Assembly (NCBI RefSeq): GCF_001436415.1
Contig: NZ_AYZB01000002.1
Span: 89,913-153,912 of the forward strand
Reading direction: 5' to 3'
DNA length: 64,000 nt
Source: Latilactobacillus graminis DSM 20719
Lineage (GTDB): Bacteria > Bacillota > Bacilli > Lactobacillales > Lactobacillaceae
This document shows positions 28,389-37,180 of this stretch, in pieces. The notes below the pieces were generated by a model. The model had not been told where the DNA came from, did not search any database, and was given only the letters and a program-made list of their open reading frames with translations. How positions within the stretch are numbered: the stretch's first letter is position 1; every line of letters begins with the position of its first letter. Position numbers and translations under genes: made by a program.

Positions 28389-28858
28389 GTAAATTTAGAT
28401 TAGCTGATATAAGGGCGCAATCGGGCGATAAATGATTTTTTGTGGCTCATGACTCATGAGTTATGACCTATGATTTTATCTCGAAGATAACGACCTGAAT
28501 GATTTCGTATTTTTTTAAAGAAATAAAAAAATTAACGAACAAAATTTCTATGAATACCGGTAAATAGGTATTCATAGAAATATGTTAACAACAAACAATT
28601 TCATAAAACAAACTTGCACGCCATTAACTAATGGTGTAAACTTGTTATTTATTGAGGGGGGCATAACTCATGAGTTGTGAATGCAACTAAGCATGAATGT
28701 TTACCACCGGTACATTCAATAAAAAGACTAGCCTTAAATTTTAAGGCACTCAATTAAATGGCACTTGTTATTTATTAAAATTAAACCGCTAAATAAGCAT
28801 TGAGTTGTTTAAAACGATAATCGACTCGACAGGTATTAGAATTGGGAGGAAATGTGCG
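28389..28858 (+). promoter_or_regulatory. 470-base palindrome-rich control/leader region of the giant WxL gene
   Basis: No ordinary gene fits here. Seen: two near-palindromes CAT-n-ACTCATGAGT-n-RTG at 28448-28465 and 28662-28679. A 14-bp perfect inverted repeat TTTCTATGAATACC / GGTATTCATAGAAA lies at 28545-28558 and 28567-28580, without a T-run. A direct repeat ACTTGTTATTTATT occurs at 28640-28653 and 28763-28776. A palindrome GCCTTAAA-T-TTTAAGGC sits at 28731-28747. A GAGGGGGG ribosome-like site precedes a six-codon frame (28670-28690, MSCECN). The arrangement suggests an operator-controlled, structured leader for the WxL operon. The regulator is unknown; the MarR gene at 36.7 kb is one candidate. 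Confidence 0.5.
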
Positions 28859-31800
28859 ATGCAAAAAAGAATCATACATCTGATATTGGCAGTAATGTTC
28901 TTAACAGCGACGATGTTCCAGTCACTAGGGGGTGTCTGGGCAGCCACAGCAACTAAACCGACCAACGCTACGTCAAGGATGTCGAAATTGATTAATCCAC
29001 AGCAGGCACTTGCCAGCACGAATGTTGTTTCTGAGAGTCTAGCCAGTTCATTATCGGGACAATCGTCAAGCCGCAGTGAAACCAGCAGCTCGACAAGTCA
29101 GACCAGTGAAGTAACATCTACCAAGGCCAGTTCAAAGACCGCTACCAAGCAGTCAACGGCCCAAAAGGCGACCTCAAGTCAATCAGTTTTGATTCAGCCG
29201 CAAGCTGAAGAAATTCTTGATCCGGATAGTGACTATCCAGATTTTTCCAAGACCTTATCCTCACAAGCCGGGGTAACGACAGTCAGTTATGATAATGCTG
29301 GTAATGCACATACAGCAATAGCTGATGCTTCCGGTACTTTGGTTCCTGATGATTCGAAGAATGAAATTCCCTATCCATATAATGCTTTTCCTGTTTACGT
29401 GCCAGGGGTATCAACTGAAGAAGATCATGGTCAGGCTGCTGAATCGACTGAGGATATTTCCGGTGCCAAGTTAGATAGCGCTAATGATTATATTATGTAC
29501 AAGAAAGTCATGCTATTTCGGGATAATACCGGTATACAACACTGGATTGACATTAAACAGTCGTTTGTTGGCTTAGAAAAGCATGGTTGGTATAACGACT
29601 GGCCACAATATAAGGCTAAAGGTTATATATCTAATTTTCCCAGTGATACGGATAATATATTTATTAATGAGTGGTCTTTTAGAATTGGGAAAGGTAAATA
29701 TCATGGAGATACGGATTATCAAGATATGCTTGGTATGGCTGGGACATACAACAAGGGTGATGCTTTTAGATCGTTAAGCCTAAAATCGGGCCCGAAAGGC
29801 GCGTATATTAATGTTAACCCCACAGCTTATCTCCAATATCGCGAAGTGGCGACGGCTAAGCTGGAATTTTTTGATGATGCAACTGGTAAGCCAATTAAGA
29901 TTTCTGGGTTTCTAACCGCGGGTGATATGGATCATCGAGATTTCTTGCAGTTTTCTAAAGATAGCCATATTGATAATGTCTATGTTACGAACAATCAGAA
30001 TTCGCAGATCACACCTAAAGGAACCTACAATTCAGATGCTGATCCATCGACGATAATTACCAATAGCATCGGTAATAATGATTATTATAATTATAATGGT
30101 GATTATAGTAAGACTGATTATGGCGGAGATGGCGACATGGGGAATATTGACTTAATTAAACCCGAAGATACGGACGCTTGGACGACCGTCACGTTCCACG
30201 ATACCGATTCCATCCAGTACGGCATTTCTGATGGGCAACGACTTGACTTTCTAGCGACATCGCTGGTTCCGGTTGCCTTTTCAGCACCCGGAAAATCCGG
30301 AGATGGTGATACTTGGAACCAAGACTGGGATGATAACGCGATTAACTATAATGTCGTGGCGACCCTACCGTACCGTGGGAGTACAATTACGAACCCACAA
30401 GATACCAGTTTCGCGGATCATACAACGATTAGCACCTTCCATCCGGCAACGAAATTTACTTTAACAGATCCGATTAATCAGAACTTGAAGGTCGACAAAG
30501 TTATCATCAAACGAGATGGCCAGACCGATGTCTCTGATCAATTCGAGATTAGTACCGATGGCAATCAGGTTGTTGCAAACGCTAAAGCTGAGTTTCTGAA
30601 TAACGAAGCCAACTATACCAAGACCTATAATATGACAATTGAGACGTCAGTGGCTGCCGATGCTGACTTAAGTAGTCTTCCGACGGTGACTGCTAATGGT
30701 CATACGTACGTAAAAATTGCTAATACCGCTAATTTAGATGTCATTAAAGCTGCAGGATCGACCGAACAAAATTGGGATAGTAACGAAGCATATGGGCATG
30801 TTAAGGTGCCTGATCCAATTCGGGAAGTCCAAGATTTGCAACAAACGATTAAGAACGATGATACGCCTAGTGAGGATTGGCAACCAGTCGTCGATAATAT
30901 CTCGAAGACCACTGGGAACGTTGGTGATCAAATTGGGTATCGCTTTGCATTCAAAGCGAAAACCACGAATACTGCTAGCATCACCGATGCGATGATTAAT
31001 CAAATTCAAATGAACCCCGACGATGGGCTAAGTGCTCCGGTTGATGATTCAATCAATGTTACAGTCGGTGGTAAGGCTGGTAAAGGGACCTTGGTAAAAA
31101 CCGCAACTAATGATTACGCAATTAAAATTGAAACGCCCATTAAAGCGGGTCAAGATGTTGTTGTGACCTTCAAACGAACCGCTACTAAAGCCGGGACTTA
31201 TGGCCAAACTGGCCGTTTGAAGGCTGAGTCGCTTACCGAGCAACCGACTGCCAATGCAACGGATGCAGGTAACTTATTTAATGAAGCGGATATCACGATT
31301 AAAGCATCTAAGAATACTGCCTCGTTTGAACAAGACATTCTGAATGCAACCACTAATGGAAAGTGGCATGGTCCAATGGCTAATGATGAGGCTGATGTTA
31401 ACGCCGTTCCAGGTGATAAAGTTAGATATCTTTTCCGAGTTAAATTAGGAGCGAAAAATACCGACGCCTTATTAAAAGCAGCTATGCAGGATATCGTCAT
31501 GAACGTCCCAGATGACATGCAATTGGTCGACTTTGACGATAGCGGAACAAAAATTAAGATTACTTATGGTAAAGAGGGGGCAGTCAACCTAACTAGCCCT
31601 GACTCGTTTGCCGACTTAAAGGAACTTAACTTCAAGTCACCACTTGGGACCGCGAATGCTTCAAATATTGGTAATTCTGTGTTGCAAGTTGAGTTCATTG
31701 CACAAGTTAAATTGAATGCACTAGCCCAAGTCGTTAGCACCGATGCCAATTTATATGCATCTAATTTAGATGGGACTTTGACGGATACTAAGGTTGATAA

Positions 31801-33247
31801 TTATCAACATAAGGTTAAGGCCAACCAATCACGGGTCCACATTATCAATAAAAAACAAGTTAAACTCGAACAAACCCTAAAAAATGAAACTACTGCGGAC
31901 AATTCAAGTTCTAGTGACCCGAATTATCCAGACCAGGATGGTTACCGCCAAACAACAACCGGGGTTGAAGGAGATGTCATCAATTATCGTTTCAAGGTGA
32001 GTGCCGCTGATGATAATACAGGTGATATCACTAACATGCGTGTTAAGGCGATTACGATGAAGAAGCCTGACAAGTTAAGCTTTACAGACCCAGATACGCA
32101 TCAAGATTATCCATTAGTGGTTAAGATCAGCAAGGCTGACGGGACGGATGTAACGACTGATACTGGTGCACAGTTTAGTACCGATCATCAGACGATTACA
32201 CTCACGAAGCCATTAAAACCAGGTTACGTAGCGACTATCAATTATAAGATGATAGTTACGGCTAAAATCGACGACAATACAGTCGCTGCTGATAAACAAG
32301 TGACAAATGATGGTCAGTTTACGGCTGATCAGTTAACTGAAACTAAGCAAACTGCTGATGGGACGGAAGATGTAGCGGTTGTTGATAATACGCTCCCATT
32401 TAATCAAACTGTCCTGAATCTGAAGAAGAGTGATGGTGAAATCATTATTCGGTATGTTGATTTGGAAGACGATAATCTAAGCGAACCAACATACATTTCT
32501 AAAGAAGTTGATGCAAAAGGGAGTACCGGCCAGAAACTATCAACGGTTGTTCCTGAACGAGTTGCCCCGAAGGTTATCGATGGATATACAGTTTATGCGG
32601 TTACCGAAGACACTGATTTAACGAATGCTAACTGGGCCAAGGCCTATAAAGATGACCCCGTCTTTACTAATAAAGTCCGCATTATCACTTATGGGTATTA
32701 CAAGCGGATGCTTTCCGTTCAAGCTCCAAGTGATTGGTATTTTGGCAAGCATAGTACGAGTCAAACCGATAGTACTTACTATTTAAAGGATGCCAAAACG
32801 CCACAATCGGTCAAAGTTACTGATCATTACGGCGTTGATTCATGGCAACTTCAAGTTTCACAAGATCAACCATTTATTGGTGAGCAAGATCAAGTCTTAA
32901 AAGATGCCCAACTCCAATTCAAGAATGGTAAGGTGATTGCCGCGACTGATAATACGACACCTGCTCAAGCATTGACTTCAATTAAGCAATTTAATTTGGA
33001 ACCTGGTGCTACGGTTAAGAATTTGATGACGTATACGAAGTCTGGTGTTTTCCAAGATCCAGATCTTGACAAAGATAAAAGTAGTGCAAGCAATCGTTAC
33101 AATCAGGGTAATGGTAGTTGGGCCTATCAATTCGGGAACCCCAACAACGCTGACATCAGCATTGGGCTCCACGTGCCGGAGACGTCCAAACGATATCAGA
33201 CGTATTATGCAACGATTTTAGATTGGACGTTAACTGTTGCACCATAG
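28859..33247 (+). CDS. giant WxL-domain surface protein (1462 residues)
   Basis: After a signal peptide (HLILAVMFLTATMFQSLGGV, cleavage near WAA) comes a Ser/Thr-rich linker (about 55-120), then a large N-terminal globular region (about 130-490). Repeated isopeptide/DUF11-type beta modules follow (LTDPINQNLKVDKVIIKRDG; TGNVGDQIGYRFAFKAKTTN; PGDKVRYLFRVKLGAKNTDA; EGDVINYRFKVSAADDN), then a MucBP-like module (EIIIRYVDLEDDNLSEPTYI). The C-terminal WxL domain has both signatures, WQLQVSQ and terminal WTLTVAP. WxL domains bind peptidoglycan non-covalently. It matches CscC-type proteins. GGGAGGA at 28844-28850 sets the start; the longer TTG frame is not used. Confidence 0.85.
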   Translation: MQKRIIHLILAVMFLTATMFQSLGGVWAATATKPTNATSRMSKLINPQQALASTNVVSESLASSLSGQSSSRSETSSSTSQTSEVTSTKASSKTATKQSTAQKATSSQSVLIQPQAEEILDPDSDYPDFSKTLSSQAGVTTVSYDNAGNAHTAIADASGTLVPDDSKNEIPYPYNAFPVYVPGVSTEEDHGQAAESTEDISGAKLDSANDYIMYKKVMLFRDNTGIQHWIDIKQSFVGLEKHGWYNDWPQYKAKGYISNFPSDTDNIFINEWSFRIGKGKYHGDTDYQDMLGMAGTYNKGDAFRSLSLKSGPKGAYINVNPTAYLQYREVATAKLEFFDDATGKPIKISGFLTAGDMDHRDFLQFSKDSHIDNVYVTNNQNSQITPKGTYNSDADPSTIITNSIGNNDYYNYNGDYSKTDYGGDGDMGNIDLIKPEDTDAWTTVTFHDTDSIQYGISDGQRLDFLATSLVPVAFSAPGKSGDGDTWNQDWDDNAINYNVVATLPYRGSTITNPQDTSFADHTTISTFHPATKFTLTDPINQNLKVDKVIIKRDGQTDVSDQFEISTDGNQVVANAKAEFLNNEANYTKTYNMTIETSVAADADLSSLPTVTANGHTYVKIANTANLDVIKAAGSTEQNWDSNEAYGHVKVPDPIREVQDLQQTIKNDDTPSEDWQPVVDNISKTTGNVGDQIGYRFAFKAKTTNTASITDAMINQIQMNPDDGLSAPVDDSINVTVGGKAGKGTLVKTATNDYAIKIETPIKAGQDVVVTFKRTATKAGTYGQTGRLKAESLTEQPTANATDAGNLFNEADITIKASKNTASFEQDILNATTNGKWHGPMANDEADVNAVPGDKVRYLFRVKLGAKNTDALLKAAMQDIVMNVPDDMQLVDFDDSGTKIKITYGKEGAVNLTSPDSFADLKELNFKSPLGTANASNIGNSVLQVEFIAQVKLNALAQVVSTDANLYASNLDGTLTDTKVDNYQHKVKANQSRVHIINKKQVKLEQTLKNETTADNSSSSDPNYPDQDGYRQTTTGVEGDVINYRFKVSAADDNTGDITNMRVKAITMKKPDKLSFTDPDTHQDYPLVVKISKADGTDVTTDTGAQFSTDHQTITLTKPLKPGYVATINYKMIVTAKIDDNTVAADKQVTNDGQFTADQLTETKQTADGTEDVAVVDNTLPFNQTVLNLKKSDGEIIIRYVDLEDDNLSEPTYISKEVDAKGSTGQKLSTVVPERVAPKVIDGYTVYAVTEDTDLTNANWAKAYKDDPVFTNKVRIITYGYYKRMLSVQAPSDWYFGKHSTSQTDSTYYLKDAKTPQSVKVTDHYGVDSWQLQVSQDQPFIGEQDQVLKDAQLQFKNGKVIAATDNTTPAQALTSIKQFNLEPGATVKNLMTYTKSGVFQDPDLDKDKSSASNRYNQGNGSWAYQFGNPNNADISIGLHVPETSKRYQTYYATILDWTLTVAP

Positions 33248-33260
33248 GAGGAAGAAAAGC

Positions 33261-34298
33261 GTGTTTAGAAAACGATTATTAAGAACGATTATTTTAGGCG
33301 TTGCGCTTGGTGTGATGGGCGGTTTAACGGTTGCCCAACAAGCCCAAGCTGCTTCTAGTGTTGAGAAAGCAGATTTCGAGATCCAACCTATCATGCCTGA
33401 AGGACAAGTTGATACGAGTTTGAATTACTTTGATGTGAAGTTCAAACCAGGGACTACACATACCATTAAAATGCGGGTCCAAAACTTTACCGATAAGAAA
33501 ATTACCGTTAAGAACGAATTTCAAAATTCGATGACACAAATGGGTGGTGATATGAAATTCCAAACAGCCACTAATGGGTTGGATCCTAGTGCAAAGGTAC
33601 CATTAACCACGATTGGTGCTGTACGGAAATCTGATCGTGTCATTCACCTCGGACCAGAAGAAACAACGGTCATCCAAGCAACCATCAAGATGCCAGATCG
33701 TAAGCTCAACGGCATGATTGCCGGTGGCTGGCATTTCATCGAATACCGAGGTAATAGTACTAAAGATCAGACCATCTCCAGTAATTACGCTTATCTAATT
33801 GGGGTTAATTTGCAAGGCTCGCACTATAAGGTTTATCCTGAGCTCAAGTACGCATCAACGAAACCAATTTTGTACAATCGGCGCCCAGCGATGGGGATTA
33901 AACTGCGCAATACGCAACCGATGGTCCTGAGAAATGTACATTTCAAAGCAGTTGTTGCCAAACAAGGGCTTTTCGCCGATAAACGCCTCTATGAAAAAAC
34001 CGGTTCAAGTATTGCCCCCAACTCATCGGTTACTTTACCAATCTCGTGGGAGTATAACAATATGAAGCCTGGTAAGTATACCGTTTCTGTCAAGGTAACT
34101 GGTGAGAATCTCTGGAATAAGTTACCAATGTCATGGACGTTCAAGAAGCACTTTAAAGTGACTCGTGCCGCGGCTACGAGCTTAAATAAACGTTCAGTAC
34201 AACGGCCAACTAACAAATGGTTGTACGTGATGGCTGCTAACGGGGTCTTGTTATTAGTTGCTGCTTACGGTCTTTATCGTGTTATTCGGATTGGTTAG
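33261..34298 (+). CDS. WxL-interacting membrane protein 1 (DUF916/DUF3324)
   Basis: The 345-residue protein has a signal peptide (RTIILGVALGVMGGLTVA, cleavage after AQA). A DUF916 peptidoglycan-binding Ig-like domain follows (about 35-150; FEIQPIMPEGQVDTSLNYFD, TIKMRVQNFTDKKITV), then a DUF3324 domain (about 160-300; GGWHFIEYRG, LKYASTKPILYNRRPAMGIK) and one C-terminal transmembrane helix (WLYVMAANGVLLLVAAYGLY) with a short basic tail. Such WxLIPs form a surface complex with WxL proteins. AGGAGG at 33246-33251 supports the GTG at 33261; an ATG at 33237 overlapping the previous gene is the alternative. Coupled to the preceding gene. Confidence 0.88.
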   Translation: MFRKRLLRTIILGVALGVMGGLTVAQQAQAASSVEKADFEIQPIMPEGQVDTSLNYFDVKFKPGTTHTIKMRVQNFTDKKITVKNEFQNSMTQMGGDMKFQTATNGLDPSAKVPLTTIGAVRKSDRVIHLGPEETTVIQATIKMPDRKLNGMIAGGWHFIEYRGNSTKDQTISSNYAYLIGVNLQGSHYKVYPELKYASTKPILYNRRPAMGIKLRNTQPMVLRNVHFKAVVAKQGLFADKRLYEKTGSSIAPNSSVTLPISWEYNNMKPGKYTVSVKVTGENLWNKLPMSWTFKKHFKVTRAAATSLNKRSVQRPTNKWLYVMAANGVLLLVAAYGLYRVIRIG

Positions 34299-34302
34299 TC
34301 CA

Positions 34303-35367
34303 ATGCGTAGATATTGGCGATATGTATTCAGTTTAAGCATGGCAATTGTGCTGGCATTAACGCTTGGCATTGGAGCTGTTCAAGCTGCTAAGAAGAAGAG
34401 TACCATCAAAATACCGGCAGCCAATCATGCAACATTTATGGTCATGCCGGAGTTGCCTAAGAACAATCTGGGAGGCGGCCAGTTAGGCTATTTCAATTTA
34501 CGAGTCAAGCCGCACCAAAGGAGGACTGTTCGGATTAAAGTTTATAATCCGACAGATCGCACGATTAATATCTATGGTCAGGTCCAAGATGCGACCACCA
34601 ATGATAATGCTTCTGTGGACTATCTTGGATCACGGGCCAACGATCGTAAGCTCTTAAAACAACCCGGTAGCCAGCTAGTATCGGTGCCCAAGAAGACTAG
34701 TTTACCGGCTGGTGCTACAAAGCACATTACGATTAAGATTCAGACCGCGGGCCGCTTTGAGGGGACTAAGGCAACTGCGATTAATCTTAGTGCAAACCAA
34801 TTTCAGCAGCAATCAGCAGTTAAGAATGCTTATCGGTATGCAATTGGCTTGATTCTAAATGGTCAATCAATCCACAAAAAGAATTATAAACAGCTTCAGT
34901 CACCGGCAATCAAGACGCGGTTCACTAAAGCCAAGCAGGCGGCCATTAGTGTTAAGCTTAATAATCCTGATTCAATGTATCTAGAGCAAGCCGACATTAA
35001 AGTCAAATTACAGAATCAAAAATGGCACTTCATCCAATATAATGCGACGGTTAAGAATGGGAAGATTGCACCTAATACGAGCTTCTATACTGATCTGTTG
35101 CTTGGGGGGAAACGATTAGTTTCGGGGACTTACAGCATGACCTTGACGAATCATAATAATCGTTATCGACAGACCTTGCATAAGCAAGTTTTGATTACTG
35201 CTTCGCAAGCTAAATATATCAATCGGTTGAATGCTGCTTATCGACGTAACCGTAATTGGATTTTAAGTGGCTTTGCGCTGATTTTAATCATAATCGGTGG
35301 AAGTAGCTTTCAAATCCACCGGGTTAAAAAACGAAAGAGGGATCTTGATGCAAAGAATGGTCAATAA
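34303..35367 (+). CDS. WxL-interacting membrane protein 2 (DUF916/DUF3324)
   Basis: A second, divergent member of the same family (354 residues): signal peptide (FSLSMAIVLALTLGIGAVQA), DUF916 (FMVMPELPKNNLGGGQLGYF; VRIKVYNPTDRTINIYGQV), DUF3324 (YRYAIGLILNG; QSPAIKTRFTKAKQAAISVK) and a C-terminal helix (WILSGFALILIIIGGSSF) with a long basic tail. It starts 4 bases after the previous stop and has no clear ribosome site, so translation probably depends on coupling. Two different WxLIPs beside two WxL proteins suggest two paired complexes or one heteromeric complex. Confidence 0.85.
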   Translation: MRRYWRYVFSLSMAIVLALTLGIGAVQAAKKKSTIKIPAANHATFMVMPELPKNNLGGGQLGYFNLRVKPHQRRTVRIKVYNPTDRTINIYGQVQDATTNDNASVDYLGSRANDRKLLKQPGSQLVSVPKKTSLPAGATKHITIKIQTAGRFEGTKATAINLSANQFQQQSAVKNAYRYAIGLILNGQSIHKKNYKQLQSPAIKTRFTKAKQAAISVKLNNPDSMYLEQADIKVKLQNQKWHFIQYNATVKNGKIAPNTSFYTDLLLGGKRLVSGTYSMTLTNHNNRYRQTLHKQVLITASQAKYINRLNAAYRRNRNWILSGFALILIIIGGSSFQIHRVKKRKRDLDAKNGQ

Positions 35368-35500
35368 ATTTGGTTATAAAAAGGCGAAATGGGTCATGAT
35401 TGCGCTGGTAGTAATACTATCAATCACTCTCATTACGACGGGGATTAAGGCGGCCCTGGTTTACCATAGCTATAACGTCTATACAACGATCACCATGTAA
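35348..35500 (+). CDS. 50-residue single-pass membrane peptide of the WxL cluster
   Basis: The ATG at 35348 lies inside the end of the second WxLIP gene (20-base overlap in another frame) and has GAAAGAGGGA upstream. The product is basic at the N-terminus (VNKFGYKKAKW) with one membrane helix (VMIALVVILSITLITTGIKA) and a short outside tail (YHSYNVYTTITM). No family was recognised and there is no LPxTG motif, so it is not the CscD-type anchored protein. The overlap and ribosome site make it a credible gene. Confidence 0.6.
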   Translation: MQRMVNKFGYKKAKWVMIALVVILSITLITTGIKAALVYHSYNVYTTITM

Positions 35501-35557
35501 GCAATCGGTGACTGAAAACGGACCACACTAAAAAGGTTATAAACATTAATTTTATTA

Positions 35558-35586
35558 TTGACTTTTTATAAAATTAATGATATAAT
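35558..35586 (+). promoter_or_regulatory. promoter of the compact WxL gene
   Basis: TTGACT (35558-35563), 17-base spacer and a perfect TATAAT (35581-35586), 46 bases before the start, within very A/T-rich DNA. This gives the small WxL protein expression independent of the upstream operon. Confidence 0.85.
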
Positions 35587-35631
35587 AAAAACGCACTTAA
35601 TGTGCAATATATAAATAGGGAGGAATTTCAC

Positions 35632-36549
35632 ATGAAATTCACAAAATTAACAAGTTCAGTATTGGCTGGCGCAACAATGCTTTCAATCTTAGCACCAACA
35701 GCATCATTCGCTGCAACATCAACTGCCGGATCAAAAGATGCTACTACAAATGACAATGGTGGGACAGCATTACCACAAACAGATAAGACAGTAGCTGGGA
35801 TTTCATTTGGTGATAACAGCGACAACGGTAACACTGGTTACTTACGTCTTCAAATGGTGCCACATACATTAGATTTTGGGAATCACAAAATCTTAGATGA
35901 TACGAAACTTGACTTCACGGCAGATGGTAAGAATACTGCTTTACCAACTAATAACCTTAAAGCAAGCTACGAAGGTGGCAAAACTAATGAAACAGCTGTA
36001 TTAAACACACAAGATGATGGCTTGAAAGCTGTTAACGGAACTGCTTGGGCAACTGTTGTCGACAAACAAGTAACACGTGTTGCTTCTGCAACTACTCCTT
36101 TCCACGAAGGTACAACTGATCAAGCTGGTTCATGGAAATTATCAGTTAAATCAGACGATGCTTTAACAGCTATGAATAATGCAGATCCTTCAGAAAAAAC
36201 TGATGAAGTAATCGAAGGTGCTAAGTTATCATTTGCTAATACACAATATGGTCAAACACAAAAAGTTTATGAATTAACAAAGGATACACAAGATTCAAAC
36301 TATGATGCATCAAAGGGAACACCTAAGGAAGTTTCTGCTAGTGGTATCACAACTAACTTCTCAACACCATTAGCTGCTGATGGTGCAGATATCCAAGTTG
36401 CTAGTGCTGCTGATGGTGAAGGCCAAGGTGCTAACGTCTTTGGTTGGGCACCAAAAGATATCAAATTAACAATGCCTGCTGGCGCTAATGTTACTAATGC
36501 AATCTACAAAGCAAACTTAACATGGACATTAACTTCAGACGTAGCATAA
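35632..36549 (+). CDS. compact WxL-domain cell-surface protein (CscB-like)
   Basis: The 305-residue secreted protein has a signal peptide (MKFTKLTSSVLAGATMLSIL, cleavage near SFA). The rest of the chain is essentially a single WxL domain: TVAGISFGDNSDNGNTGYLR and VPHTLDFGNHKI at its N-terminal edge, a first WxL signature SWKLSVKSDD, and a terminal NLTWTLTSDVA. The WxL fold binds the cell wall non-covalently and partners WxLIPs. GGGAGGA at 35618-35624 sets the start; the upstream in-frame ATG at 35602 is not used. A strong own promoter suggests it is the most abundant protein of the cluster. Confidence 0.9.
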   Translation: MKFTKLTSSVLAGATMLSILAPTASFAATSTAGSKDATTNDNGGTALPQTDKTVAGISFGDNSDNGNTGYLRLQMVPHTLDFGNHKILDDTKLDFTADGKNTALPTNNLKASYEGGKTNETAVLNTQDDGLKAVNGTAWATVVDKQVTRVASATTPFHEGTTDQAGSWKLSVKSDDALTAMNNADPSEKTDEVIEGAKLSFANTQYGQTQKVYELTKDTQDSNYDASKGTPKEVSASGITTNFSTPLAADGADIQVASAADGEGQGANVFGWAPKDIKLTMPAGANVTNAIYKANLTWTLTSDVA

Positions 36550-36554
36550 AAAAA

Positions 36555-36587
36555 CTTTAATCCAATCTGAATCAGATTAGACTAAAG
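36555..36587 (+). other. 15-bp stem-loop just after the WxL stop codon
   Basis: CTTTAATCCAATCTG pairs with CAGATTAGACTAAAG through 15 pairs, two of them G:U, with a 3-base loop and no T-run. It may protect the 3' end of the WxL mRNA; the true terminator follows at 36611. Confidence 0.5.
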
Positions 36588-36610
36588 CTTAATCGGACAA
36601 TATTTTTATA

Positions 36611-36660
36611 AAAGTGGTCGATAGTTTGCCTTCGAAAACTAACTATCGATCACTTTTATT
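36611..36660 (+). terminator. intrinsic terminator of the WxL gene
   Basis: AAGTGGTCGATAGTT pairs with AACTATCGATCACTT (one G:T pair), followed by TTATT. Confidence 0.8.
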
Positions 36661-36732
36661 ACATAGAAGATTGTAACATATGCCGCAATACTTGCCAAAG
36701 TAACGGCACTTAGTTTTAGGGGGGAAGTGACC

Positions 36733-37125
36733 ATGGACGATAAAATCGCATTAATGAGCCAGTGGTATTTAGAAGGTGTGTATCTGATTCAACAATTGAA
36801 TGCCGTCTGTCAGGAACATGATTTGAGCTATGATCAATATCTTGTTTTGGAGCAAATTATTGAAGAAAAGCGGGATACACCTAAGCAAATTGCCGACGTC
36901 TTCAAGACATCGGCACCGGCTGCATCGCGCAAGGTTAATACGCTTCAGAGTAAAGGCTTTGTCCGCAAAATTAGAGATATTGATCGGGATCAACGTACCG
37001 TTGAACTCGAAGTTACGCTAGATGGCATCCAACGTTATCAGGCCATCAGACACGCCTTAACGACTAAAAATCGACAATTCAAGCCAGCAGATATTGAACA
37101 TCTCCGGGCCATTAAAGCACTATAA
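36733..37125 (+). CDS. MarR-family transcriptional regulator
   Basis: The 130-residue protein is a winged-helix MarR regulator: LSYDQYLVLEQIIEE, then the HTH (TPKQIADVFKTSAPAASRKV), then the wing with RDIDRDQRTVELEVT (the family 'D-x-R-D-x-R' signature). The ATG at 36733 is preceded by GGGGGAA; a GTG at 36727 is in frame. It follows the WxL cluster in the same direction, separated by a terminator, and may control it, but that is only positional inference. Ligand and targets are unknown. Confidence 0.85.
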   Translation: MDDKIALMSQWYLEGVYLIQQLNAVCQEHDLSYDQYLVLEQIIEEKRDTPKQIADVFKTSAPAASRKVNTLQSKGFVRKIRDIDRDQRTVELEVTLDGIQRYQAIRHALTTKNRQFKPADIEHLRAIKAL

Positions 37126-37171
37126 AAAAACTATCCACAACTGTCAGCAACAGTTGTGGATAGTTTTTTTG
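37125..37171. terminator. bidirectional terminator between marR and the DUF368 gene
   Basis: ACTATCCACAACTGT / ACAGTTGTGGATAGT perfect stem with A-run and T-run on its flanks, between converging genes. Confidence 0.92.
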
Positions 37172-37180
37172 CGTGGTTCA

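Noticed and set aside
28545..28580. 14-bp inverted repeat as a transcription terminator
   Set aside because: No T-run follows on either strand; treated as a regulatory repeat.
29583..29777. Short plus-strand frames inside the giant WxL gene
   Set aside because: Overlap a strongly supported coding frame and have no start signals; low-complexity composition produces chance open frames.
27038..36549. Surface cluster as a mobile island
   Set aside because: No integrase, transposase, tRNA target or flanking direct repeat was found at its borders; gene order around it is ordinary.
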